Shown: positions 8,445-15,134 of the stretch, piece after piece
Numbering within the stretch: position 1 is the first letter of the stretch
Layout: every line of letters begins with the position of its first letter
Source of the DNA: Echinicola strongylocentroti
GTDB lineage: Bacteria > Bacteroidota > Bacteroidia > Cytophagales > Cyclobacteriaceae
Reading direction: 5' to 3'
DNA length: 64,000 bases
NCBI RefSeq assembly: GCF_003260975.1
Contig: NZ_CP030041.1
Coordinates: 4,529,501 to 4,593,500 of the forward strand
Program-made: the position numbers and the translations under genes
The notes under the pieces: generated by a model
The model's database searches: none
The model's input: the letters and a program-made list of their open reading frames with translations, nothing else
What the model was told of the DNA's origin: nothing

Positions 8445-9641
8445 TTATGGTCCAGCTCCATTAAATGGGTTGAAACTGCGCCGTCCCACATTCATGCCGA
8501 CAGCTCTGCAGACGGTTTTTTCCCCATATTTTACATTGATGCGATCCAGGGCCTGGTAGAGCTTGATACTGTCTTCTGTGTCATCAAAGAGATCGATCTG
8601 GTAGTGGCCATGCACCAAAGCGCTAAACCTGACACCGATAAGACGGATCAGCATGCGGCGATTGTACAGTTTTCTGAAAAGGTCCTTTACCACTGGCAGG
8701 AGCGTGTGGTCAGCAGCAGTATAGGGAATGCGCTGTTGCATGGTGTGGGTGTCAAAGTCGGAGTAGCGGATTTTGACACTTGCACAGCAAGTAAGCTGGT
8801 TGTGTTTACGGAGTTTGGTGGCGAGCTGTTCGGTCATGGCCACCAAGGTAGCTTCCAGCATATGGACATCGATGGTGTCTTGGCTGAAGGTGTTTTCGGT
8901 AGAGATTGATTTAGCTTCCGAATAGGGTACGACGAGGCTTTTGTCGATGCCGTTGGCTTTGTTCCAGAGCAGCCGGCCATTTTTTCCAAACGCACTTTCC
9001 AGAAGTTCTTGGGGCATGGTCTGGAGGGTCTGTATTTTTTTTACGCCCATTCCGTAGAGGCTATGGGCGGTTTTTTCGCCGATCATGGGGATCTTCCTTA
9101 CCGAAAGTGGGGCCAAAAATGGTTTTTCCGTCCCGTAGGGGATTTCCCTTTCATTGTTGGGTTTGGCTTCTCCTGTGGCTACTTTGGATACGGTTTTGTT
9201 TTCGGACAGCCCTAGGGAAATGGGAAGACCGGATTCCTTGATGATTTTCTTGCGTAGTTCATGGGCCATTTTAAAACAACCAAAAAATCGGTCCATTCCT
9301 GAATAATCAATATAAAATTCATCGATGGAGGACTTTTCGAACAAAGGGACACTTTCACGGATAATCTCCGTGATTTCATGGGATTTTTGGCTGTACCGCT
9401 CACTGTCGCCCCTGATGATCAACGCTTCTGGGCACAGCTGTCTTGCGGTGCGCATGGGCATGGCGGAGTGGATACCGAACACCCGTGCTTCATAGCTGCA
9501 AGAAGCAACTACCCCCCGGTCTCCGGTGCCGCCAATGAGGATTGGTATTCCTTTTAACCTATCGTCGTAGAGCCGTTCGACAGATACAAAGAAAGAATCC
9601 AGGTCCATGTGGACAATGCTACGCTGATTTGTAGTAGTCAT
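8445..9641 (-). CDS. dinB: DNA polymerase IV (Y-family translesion polymerase)
   Basis: Catalytic residues are present: Asp13 in HMDLDSFF and the Asp107-Glu108 pair in SIDEFYIDYSG. The C-terminal little-finger region contains RLIGVRFSAL and LYQALDRINVKYG. The enzyme carries out error-prone lesion bypass. Start choice: an in-frame ATG at 9725 exists, but a near-perfect promoter (9659-9689) lies downstream of it, so the start MTTTNQRSIV at 9641 is preferred. That leaves a leader of only about 10 nt and a 398-aa protein. Confidence 0.92.
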   Translation of the reverse strand: MTTTNQRSIVHMDLDSFFVSVERLYDDRLKGIPILIGGTGDRGVVASCSYEARVFGIHSAMPMRTARQLCPEALIIRGDSERYSQKSHEITEIIRESVPLFEKSSIDEFYIDYSGMDRFFGCFKMAHELRKKIIKESGLPISLGLSENKTVSKVATGEAKPNNEREIPYGTEKPFLAPLSVRKIPMIGEKTAHSLYGMGVKKIQTLQTMPQELLESAFGKNGRLLWNKANGIDKSLVVPYSEAKSISTENTFSQDTIDVHMLEATLVAMTEQLATKLRKHNQLTCCASVKIRYSDFDTHTMQQRIPYTAADHTLLPVVKDLFRKLYNRRMLIRLIGVRFSALVHGHYQIDLFDDTEDSIKLYQALDRINVKYGEKTVCRAVGMNVGRRSFNPFNGAGP

Positions 9642-9658
9642 ATTGTTTATATTATAAA

Positions 9659-9689
9659 CAAAATTACGTTTATTAAATAGACTTTTCAA
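9659..9689 (-). promoter_or_regulatory. dinB promoter
   Basis: On the minus strand TTG (9687-9689), a 20-nt spacer and TAATTTTG (9659-9666) match the Bacteroidota consensus exactly. The -7 box ends 18 nt before the dinB ATG. Confidence 0.75.
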
Positions 9690-9863
9690 GTAAATACTGG
9701 TGACAATGCTGAGATAGTAAGACAATTACCGTCTTAGGATGATGAGGCAGCGAATAGGTGTGGTACGATGTGACGACCGTAAGTTCTTCATCGGAAATGC
9801 AACTAATCAAATGTTTTGGATGTTGGTGGGGTATAATTCATCCATTATTTTTAGATTTCGTTT

Positions 9864-10325
9864 ATGGAAGCTATACGTATCATTCCTTTTCAGCCATCTT
9901 TGCAGCCTTACTTTGAGTCGATCAATAAGGCTTGGATCAGTGAGCATTTTACGATCGAGCCGATTGACAGGGAGGTGTTGGAGCGACCACAGGAGAATTT
10001 GCTGGATAAAGGTGGGGCTGTGATTTTTGCAGTGATGGAAGAGGAGATTGTGGGAACGGTGGCCTTGAAGAAGCATATAGAAGGGGTTTATGAAATGACT
10101 AAAATGGGCGTGGTTCCCGCAGCTCAGGGCAAGAGAGTAGGCTGGGCCTTGGCCCTGGCGATCTTGGAAGTGGCCAAAGGAATGGGAGGCCGCAAGGTGG
10201 TGCTTTACAGTAGCAGAAAGCTCACTCCTGCGATCAATATGTACCGAAAGATGGGCTTTCAGGAAGTAGTGCCCGAGGCCGGAAAGTATGCCCGGTGCGA
10301 TATTAAAATGGAAATAGACCTTTGA
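9864..10325 (+). CDS. GNAT family N-acetyltransferase
   Basis: 153 aa with the GNAT acetyl-CoA-binding pattern: MTKMGVVPAAQGKRVGWAL (motif A, Q-x-x-G-like) near residues 78-96, followed by YSSRKLTPAINMYRKMGFQEV, the usual substrate-side ending (N..Y.K.GF). The substrate cannot be told from sequence. The stop overlaps the next gene's ATG by one base, and the second gene is also a GNAT protein, so the pair may have arisen by duplication, although the sequences have diverged widely. Confidence 0.85.
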   Translation: MEAIRIIPFQPSLQPYFESINKAWISEHFTIEPIDREVLERPQENLLDKGGAVIFAVMEEEIVGTVALKKHIEGVYEMTKMGVVPAAQGKRVGWALALAILEVAKGMGGRKVVLYSSRKLTPAINMYRKMGFQEVVPEAGKYARCDIKMEIDL

Positions 10326-10777
10326 TGAAAAATCAGGAAAAACCAGAAATTGTGATTCGGGGAGGCACTATAGCCGAAGTCCTTTCCTTGAGTCTGGCCA
10401 TACCGGAGTTTGAGCAGCCCTATGGGGATACCGCTTATGCGGAGCGCCTGAAGAGCAACCCTCATTTGATAATAGTGGCTGAATACGGAGGGAAATTGGT
10501 AGGGTTTAAGGTAGGGTATGCCACGGATGACAAGACATTTTATTCTTGGATGGGAGGTGTATTGCCTGCTTTTAGACGAAATGGAATAGCGGGGATTTTG
10601 GCAGAAGTGCAGACCGATTGGGCTAAGAAATCCGGGTATGAAAAGCTGGTGTTCAAAACCCGCAACATCCATAGTGACATGATCAGGTTTGGGCTAAAGC
10701 GCGGTTTTATGATCACGGAGCTGATCAAGCGTGCCAAGCCAGAAGATCACAGGATCATTATGGAAAAGAAAATTTGA
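10325..10777 (+). CDS. second GNAT family N-acetyltransferase
   Basis: 150 aa. It has the GNAT core FKVGYATDDKTFYSWMGGVLPAFRRNGIAG (R..G.A pattern) and the closing segment VFKTRNIHSDMIRFGLKRGF. Start ATG at 10325, overlapping the previous stop (TGATG); a TTG one codon earlier is less likely. The substrate is unknown. It forms a two-gene unit with the acetyltransferase before it and is the last host protein gene before the tRNA. Confidence 0.85.
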   Translation: MKNQEKPEIVIRGGTIAEVLSLSLAIPEFEQPYGDTAYAERLKSNPHLIIVAEYGGKLVGFKVGYATDDKTFYSWMGGVLPAFRRNGIAGILAEVQTDWAKKSGYEKLVFKTRNIHSDMIRFGLKRGFMITELIKRAKPEDHRIIMEKKI

Positions 10778-10850
10778 ATAAAATCACGCTGATTATCAGT
10801 GGTAGACAGGAGCTAAAGGCTTTTTGGAAGAATAAATGTTGGAAGATCAC

Positions 10851-10881
10851 TTGGAGTAAAAGGGATATATTTCTACTTTTG
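10851..10881 (+). promoter_or_regulatory. tRNA-Leu promoter
   Basis: TTG (10851-10853), 20-nt spacer and TACTTTTG (10874-10881), an exact consensus match, ending 12 nt before the tRNA 5' end. Confidence 0.75.
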
Positions 10882-10893
10882 CAGACCTATCCT

Positions 10894-10976
10894 GCGCACG
10901 TGGTGAAACTGGTAGACACGCCATCTTGAGGGGGTGGTGCCCTATGGGCGTGGAGGTTCGAATCCTCTCGTGCGCA
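10894..10976 (+). tRNA. tRNA-Leu, anticodon GAG
   Basis: The acceptor arms GCGCACG and CGTGCGC pair. There is a D-loop with GGTAGAC, an anticodon loop CTTGAGG with GAG at 10928-10930, a long class II variable arm (typical of Leu) and a T-arm GAGGTTCGAATCCTC. Discriminator A; CCA is not encoded. The gene serves as the integration target of the prophage that starts at its 3' end. Confidence 0.95.
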
Positions 10977-10982
10977 CAAATC

Positions 10983-11012
10983 GGTCTTCTAGTACGCTAG
11001 AAGGCCAATTTT
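10983..11012 (+). terminator. intrinsic terminator just after tRNA-Leu
   Basis: A 10-bp stem (GGTCTTCTAG / CTAGAAGGCC, one G-T pair) with a TACG tetraloop followed by AATTTTTT. If integration occurred at the tRNA 3' end, this terminator is supplied by the phage. Confidence 0.75.
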
Positions 11013-11019
11013 TTAATAC

Positions 11020-11041
11020 TGAAACGGGTTTTGAAACGGGG
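11020..11041. repeat. TGAAACGGG direct repeats near attL (possible integrase arm sites)
   Basis: TGAAACGGG occurs twice in tandem here (11020-11028 and 11032-11040) and again at about 12259-12268 after the integrase, where TTTTGAAACC also occurs twice at about 12331-12350. Clustering at both sides of the integrase suggests arm-type binding sites; this is inference. Confidence 0.35.
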
Positions 11042-11077
11042 CTCGTTGAAATACTGGGAGGAGAGGCCCAGATTGTT

Positions 11078-12241
11078 GTGGAAAATAACAAACCAATCTA
11101 TCCTTATGAATTGGCCACGCTCTATGATGCCAAAGGCGATCTCAAAAAGCGGTGGTGTGTCAATTTTAAAGTTTATAGTCTTCTTGAAAATAAACTGGTC
11201 AGAAGGCAACATTGGATATCCTCAAAGTTAAATACCAAAGCTGCTAGGTATAAGGAAGGGAAGAAAGTAATCCGGAATATCAATACCCTATTGGTGAAGG
11301 GATATGTCATCGGTAAGTCCAAAGAAAAAAAACGGTTTTCCAAACAAAAAGTAATGACCTTCTTGGAGGCATTTGAATGGGCTAAGGAAAGGAGAGAGGT
11401 AAATGTCCGTAAAAGGTCTATGCAGGCTATGGGGCTGCTGATCCGTATGCTAGAAAAATTCCTGGATGATCATGGAATGAAGGATTTTCCTTTGGTGGCC
11501 GTAAATCATGAAATGTGTGATGAATTTATGGCATATGTGAAGCGGGAAAGGAAGATTTCCAATAAGACTTTCAATAATTACCTGGGATTTGTAAAAAGCA
11601 ACTTTAACTTTTTGGTAAAAAATAAGAAGATCCCGATTAACCCCGCTATGGATGTTTCCCGATTGAAGGAGGAGGAAAGTGAGCGGGTTTCGTTTCCGAA
11701 AAAAGTCAGGGATAAACTTCTTGTTACCTATGAAAAAGAATGCCCTGAGCTGAAGATATTTGCCCAGTACATTTACTATACCTTTATCAGACCCAAGGAG
11801 CTAAGGTATCTAAAGGTCAAGCACATTCATGAAAAGAGTATCCATATCCCTGGCCATGTATCAAAAAATGGGAAAACCGAACATGTCCTAATCAGTCCAG
11901 CTCTAGAGAGACTTTTCCAGCAGCTTGATGTGCGTAAATATCCTCCAGATCACTATCTGATAGGAAGCCAAGGAAAGCCGTCATGCCTTAAGGTTAGTGC
12001 CAATTACTTTACCAAAAAGCATTTGGAGATACGCAAGAAATTGGACCTCCCACAAGAATATACCCTCTATTGCTGGAAACATACCGGTGTGGTGGATACC
12101 TATATCGCTACCAAGGATATCGATTTTGTTTCCCGACATTGCCGGCATAGCAGTTTGGATATGACCAAAAATTATATCAGGGCACTTGGGCTCATGATGG
12201 ATTATCACCAAAAGGATAGTTTGCCTGATTTGGAATTATAG
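11078..12241 (+). CDS. tyrosine recombinase / phage integrase
   Basis: Catalyses site-specific integration and excision at tRNA-Leu. It has an N-terminal arm-binding region and a SAM-like core-binding domain (MTFLEAFEWAKERRE to NKKIPINPA). The catalytic domain has the first Arg in FIRPKELRYLKVK, a YCWKHTGVVDTY box in place of the usual HxLRH, and RHCRHSSLDMTKNYIRAL with the active Tyr near the end. The frame is open from 10934, inside the tRNA, so the true start is downstream. The GTG at 11078, 20 nt after a GGGAGGAGAGG purine run, is the best candidate. It is one of few plus-strand phage genes and ends before a terminator. Confidence 0.88.
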   Translation: MENNKPIYPYELATLYDAKGDLKKRWCVNFKVYSLLENKLVRRQHWISSKLNTKAARYKEGKKVIRNINTLLVKGYVIGKSKEKKRFSKQKVMTFLEAFEWAKERREVNVRKRSMQAMGLLIRMLEKFLDDHGMKDFPLVAVNHEMCDEFMAYVKRERKISNKTFNNYLGFVKSNFNFLVKNKKIPINPAMDVSRLKEEESERVSFPKKVRDKLLVTYEKECPELKIFAQYIYYTFIRPKELRYLKVKHIHEKSIHIPGHVSKNGKTEHVLISPALERLFQQLDVRKYPPDHYLIGSQGKPSCLKVSANYFTKKHLEIRKKLDLPQEYTLYCWKHTGVVDTYIATKDIDFVSRHCRHSSLDMTKNYIRALGLMMDYHQKDSLPDLEL

Positions 12242-12353
12242 ATACAAAGAAACGCATCTTGAAACGGGGTCAGGTGCTATGGTGCGCACTAATCTGCTTG
12301 TATTCTTATTCTGGGTGGTTTTAGACTGTTTTGAAACCAATTTTGAAACCATG

Positions 12354-12384
12354 AAGGCCTTTGAGATCATTCAAAGGCCTTTTA
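12354..12384. terminator. terminator after integrase
   Basis: AAGGCCTTTGA pairs with TCAAAGGCCTT around a short loop and is followed by TTT. It separates the plus-strand integrase from the convergent 47-aa gene. Confidence 0.8.
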
Positions 12385-12388
12385 TGAA

Positions 12389-12532
12389 CTAGTCTTCTGT
12401 GTCTGTTTTCCATAAAATCCAGATGACTTGGGCTGCCCTATAATGGGTGGCATTTTTGTAGTCCAGGTCAAGACCAAAATGTTCATTGATGACCTGCATA
12501 TCTTCTTGGGAAAGTAGTTTCTGAGTGCTCAT
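12389..12532 (-). CDS. 47-aa small phage protein
   Basis: Begins MSTQKLLSQEDMQVINEHFG and ends LWKTDTED, stop CTA at 12389-12391. It is acidic at both ends with a Trp-containing helix near the C-terminus. Its start lies 9 nt after the stop of the 145-aa gene at 12541, so the two form one unit. The function is unknown. Confidence 0.6.
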   Translation of the reverse strand: MSTQKLLSQEDMQVINEHFGLDLDYKNATHYRAAQVIWILWKTDTED

Positions 12533-12540
12533 GGTTTCGA

Positions 12541-12978
12541 TTAGTTAGATTCTTCCAAAATAATGGACAGGTCGTCAAGAAAGGTGTAGTTCTGCTTGAA
12601 CAGACCTATGTTATCGCTAAAAACGAGATTTACCATTCGCTTCTTCAGCTCCGAGATATCCCCGGGCAGCGTCTGATGGTCCAGGAGAAAGTTACGGATG
12701 GGCGTAATGCTTATTTCATAGCCCCTTTCCGTATGCTTGAGAGTCATTCCCCTTCCGGAGACCTTGATGGATTCTGTAAATGCATCCCTCATTTCTTCCA
12801 GGACACTGATTACATCCGAAACGTCAATGGCATCACCCGTCTGCTGCTCGAAAGTCTTGCTACCTTCCTGCAGAAACCGGATAAGCTTTTCTAACTGGCC
12901 AGGCATGGCACTTGGTGAAACACGCTCAAAAATGTCGTGAAACTTTTCGTAGAACGAAATGTTGTCTAAATTTGTCAT
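12541..12978 (-). CDS. hypothetical phage protein, 145 aa
   Basis: Soluble, largely helical protein with no recognised motif. The sequence starts MTNLDNISFYEKFHDIFERV. It lies in the leftmost control block, downstream of the antirepressor-like gene but separated from it by a hairpin at 13029-13050, and leads into the 47-aa gene. A regulatory or immunity role is possible from position only. Confidence 0.6.
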   Translation of the reverse strand: MTNLDNISFYEKFHDIFERVSPSAMPGQLEKLIRFLQEGSKTFEQQTGDAIDVSDVISVLEEMRDAFTESIKVSGRGMTLKHTERGYEISITPIRNFLLDHQTLPGDISELKKRMVNLVFSDNIGLFKQNYTFLDDLSIILEESN

Positions 12979-13028
12979 AATAAAAACGTTTTTAAAGGTT
13001 TTTTACGAGATTCTTTGAAAATGATTTG

Positions 13029-13050
13029 ACCGGAGGTCGCACCCTCCGGT
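13029..13050. terminator. hairpin terminator
   Basis: ACCGGAGG / CCTCCGGT stem followed by seven T on the plus strand. On the minus strand the following T run is weaker, so termination of the antirepressor operon may be partial. Confidence 0.65.
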
Positions 13051-13054
13051 TTTT

Positions 13055-13288
13055 TTATTTCTGGTTAATTAATTGTTCCAATTCAGAATTAAATTGTCTT
13101 AATGATTCAGGATCATTTTGTAGTGTCTTTTGGGCAATGCCAACAAGCAATCTTTGAGCTTGCAGTATCAATCCGCCTGCTTTGTCTAAGTTACTTTTAT
13201 CTTCCTCTGATAGTCCACTGTCGTCTGATTTTAAAATTTTCATACAAAGCTTCCTTCCGTCTATTGCCATTTCTTTGAATTCAGTCAT
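13055..13288 (-). CDS. small hypothetical protein coupled to the antirepressor-like gene
   Basis: 77 aa starting MTEFKEMAIDGRKL. The start at 13288 is chosen over an ATG at 13312 because GAGGAGG lies 6 nt upstream of it, inside the last codons of the 185-aa gene. It is a helical, soluble protein with a leucine-rich middle. The function is unknown. It overlaps the stop of the preceding gene. Confidence 0.6.
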   Translation of the reverse strand: MTEFKEMAIDGRKLCMKILKSDDSGLSEEDKSNLDKAGGLILQAQRLLVGIAQKTLQNDPESLRQFNSELEQLINQK

Positions 13289-13838
13289 AATTTTCCTCCT
13301 CTCCGTTTTCAAACAGATTCATCTGCCTGTTATTGGCAAGCCATTCCTCAAAGGTTAGCTCCCTTGCCTTCTTGAGGTTTTTGTTTTCTTCATCCAAAAC
13401 TCCTTTGGCATTTTTGAAATTTGCCTTTGCCTGATCTACTAGAACCAATCTTTCTTCAATCACCTTTTGTTTTGCTTCGAGGAATTCCTGAGTATCCACG
13501 AAGTTTTGGTAAAGTACGTCGTAGCATTTCTTTTTATAAGAAAGTACAAATTCTCTTGCCTCTGGTTTCACATTTTTAGGGTTGATAGTGAAGAGCCATC
13601 CGAAGATATATTTGAACGGAATACAGAACATTTCATACTGCTTTCCATCGCTTCCAGTTGCCAACCTCAGGTTGGCAACTGAGTTCAAAATATCGTCGTT
13701 TTCAATCTTCCTTTTTTGCCCATCCTCATCAATTCCTAAAGCTTTACAGATTGGTCTTATAGGAACTAATTTACTTCCATTCTCGATCACTAAGATTTTA
13801 CTCTCATTGATGACTGCTACTGTTTTTGTTTGTGCCAT
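13281..13838 (-). CDS. phage antirepressor N-terminal-domain (P22_AR_N-like) protein
   Basis: The first 100 residues match the P22 antirepressor N-terminal type: KLVPIRPICKALGIDEDGQ, then a short LATGSDGKQYEMFCIPFKYIFGWLF stretch and a REFVLSYKKKCYDVLY helix. The rest is coiled coil. Such proteins usually modulate phage repressors. It is divergent from the 54-aa plus-strand gene, with both promoters and a palindrome between them, which fits a lysogeny switch. I see no classical CI-like repressor nearby. Confidence 0.75.
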   Translation of the reverse strand: MAQTKTVAVINESKILVIENGSKLVPIRPICKALGIDEDGQKRKIENDDILNSVANLRLATGSDGKQYEMFCIPFKYIFGWLFTINPKNVKPEAREFVLSYKKKCYDVLYQNFVDTQEFLEAKQKVIEERLVLVDQAKANFKNAKGVLDEENKNLKKARELTFEEWLANNRQMNLFENGEEENYD

Positions 13839-13869
13839 ATCGATATATTGTTAATATGTATATTTACAA

Positions 13870-13901
13870 CAAAGATAAATAACTGGTAATATAAAAAACA
13901 A
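13870..13901 (-). promoter_or_regulatory. promoter of the antirepressor-like gene
   Basis: On the minus strand TTG (13899-13901), 21 nt, TATCTTTG (13870-13877). The -7 box overlaps a TTACAACAAA copy (13864-13873) that recurs at 13935-13944. Confidence 0.6.
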
Positions 13902-13925
13902 GTATTAGTCAATAAAAGTTTATAC

Positions 13926-13959
13926 TTGTTGCAATTACAACAAAAACAACATACTTTTG
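13926..13959 (+). promoter_or_regulatory. promoter plus palindromic operator of the 54-aa gene
   Basis: TTG (13929-13931), 20 nt, TACTTTTG (13952-13959), an exact consensus match. The -7 box ends only 4 nt before the ATG, so the mRNA should be leaderless or nearly so. The palindrome TTGTTG-N6-CAACAA (13926-13943) covers the -33 element and is a likely operator. Confidence 0.6.
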
Positions 13960-13963
13960 AGAC

Positions 13964-14128
13964 ATGGCATTAATAACTTTAGACGTACCGAATGAGAGCC
14001 ATTTAAAGGTTAAGCAGTTACAGCTTGAAAAAGAAATGGCAGGAGAAAAAGTAAACTTGAAAGAGATTTACTACGAGGTCATAAAAAAAGGCCTAGAAAC
14101 CATTAAAAAAGAAAACCCGACCAAATAG
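13964..14128 (+). CDS. 54-aa ribbon-helix-helix-like small protein
   Basis: Starts MALITLDVPNESHLKVKQLQ, with a short N-terminal beta strand (LITLDVP) followed by two helices (EKEMAGEKVNLKEIYYEV), the layout of RHH/Arc-type DNA-binding proteins. It is divergent from the antirepressor-like gene, with an operator-like palindrome in between, so autoregulation or control of lysogeny is plausible. It ends at an intrinsic terminator. Confidence 0.65.
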   Translation: MALITLDVPNESHLKVKQLQLEKEMAGEKVNLKEIYYEVIKKGLETIKKENPTK

Positions 14129-14140
14129 GCCGGGTTTTTT
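14112..14140. terminator. terminator between convergent genes
   Basis: AAAACCCG / CGGGTTTT stem overlapping the end of the 54-aa gene, followed by TTATG. It is shared with the convergent lipoprotein gene. Confidence 0.7.
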
Positions 14141-14147
14141 ATGAGGT

Positions 14148-14879
14148 TCAAATTTCTTTGTCTTCTTTAGAATAAATACTATAATATGTATATTTTTCAT
14201 CGACCTCAGACCATTTATATTCTGATCGCTTAAACCTTAGTTTTTCTAAAAATTCAACCAATTCTTTTTGAGAATCTTCAATGTTAGCATTACTGGCAAA
14301 AAATCCACCTATTAAAGTAATTGTAGTGCTGTTTCTGGCTTTAACTTCAACGTCGATATTTTCTCTCCAAAGTTGTTTTCCTAATAGTCTCCCGTATTCT
14401 TTTCGTAGTAGTGGGAATTTATTTTTCTGGATAGAAGGAGCTGTTGCTTTTATTGAATCAATCTCTTTTTGGATACCTGTATAATTGATATGTTCCAGGG
14501 CTTTTTTAATTCTCATTTCAATATTATCAAGTAGGATCATATCATCGATTAATTCTTCTAGTGAGTCCCAACTGGTTTTATCCTGCAATAAGGAAAGTTT
14601 GGAATTAACTCCTTTAAGTCCCTCTAGGTATTTTTTTGCTTCAGATTTCTTAAGCTCCGCTTCCTTCTCTTTTCGTGATTCTTCTTGAGATATTCTAATT
14701 TCTTCTAAATACTTTTGAGCATTCTCATAATTTTGATCGCTTTCTTTAACCTCAATAAAATGTTTTATTGCGTAAGATGTATTCCCTTTTTGAAGTTGAT
14801 CTAAGCCTTCTTTATAATGGTTGGTTTGACAGGAGAATAAAATAAGGCATAGGAAAATAGATAAAGCTAAATTTCTCAT
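14148..14879 (-). CDS. phage-borne lipoprotein with coiled coil
   Basis: The signal peptide ends LILFSC, so Cys17 is a likely lipid attachment site. A TPR-like start (YKEGLDQLQKGNTSYAIKHF) is followed by a highly charged coiled coil (SRKEKEAELKKSEAKKYL) and a mixed C-terminal domain. Unlike the tail genes upstream it looks like a lysogenic-conversion or envelope protein. It is the last gene of the tail operon direction. Function unknown. Confidence 0.65.
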   Translation of the reverse strand: MRNLALSIFLCLILFSCQTNHYKEGLDQLQKGNTSYAIKHFIEVKESDQNYENAQKYLEEIRISQEESRKEKEAELKKSEAKKYLEGLKGVNSKLSLLQDKTSWDSLEELIDDMILLDNIEMRIKKALEHINYTGIQKEIDSIKATAPSIQKNKFPLLRKEYGRLLGKQLWRENIDVEVKARNSTTITLIGGFFASNANIEDSQKELVEFLEKLRFKRSEYKWSEVDEKYTYYSIYSKEDKEI

Positions 14880-14896
14880 AAATAAAAAGATTTGTT

Positions 14897-15109
14897 TTAA
14901 AATGTTAAGGTAATAAAAATCCCTGAAAACAACATTTGGTTTACGTTTACACTCTTTTCATTTGCATACCAAGGAGTGATGAACGTAAGTTGCTTAGGGC
15001 CTCCAGTATTCCGTTTTGACAGCTGGATTAAGTGGTTGTATCTTTTTTGGGCGGATAAAAGCGTCTGAATTACCTGCTGTTCTTCTTTTTTCTCGCTGCC
15101 TTTTTTCAT
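14897..15109 (-). CDS. small hypothetical protein after the tape measure gene
   Basis: 70 aa, beginning MKKGSEKKEEQQVIQTLL and ending in a hydrophobic strand. It sits 26 nt after the tape measure gene in the same direction, so it may belong to the tail module. No motif is recognised. A moderate chance exists that it is not expressed. Confidence 0.5.
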   Translation of the reverse strand: MKKGSEKKEEQQVIQTLLSAQKRYNHLIQLSKRNTGGPKQLTFITPWYANEKSVNVNQMLFSGIFITLTF

Positions 15110-15134
15110 GGTTCAATAATAATTATCGTTTGGC

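Noticed and set aside
9642..9725. Longer dinB start
   Set aside because: The promoter lies downstream of it, and the extra residues do not resemble Y-family N-termini.
10934..11077. N-terminal extension of the integrase into the tRNA
   Set aside because: The frame is open but lies within the tRNA and its terminator; the integrase domain starts later.
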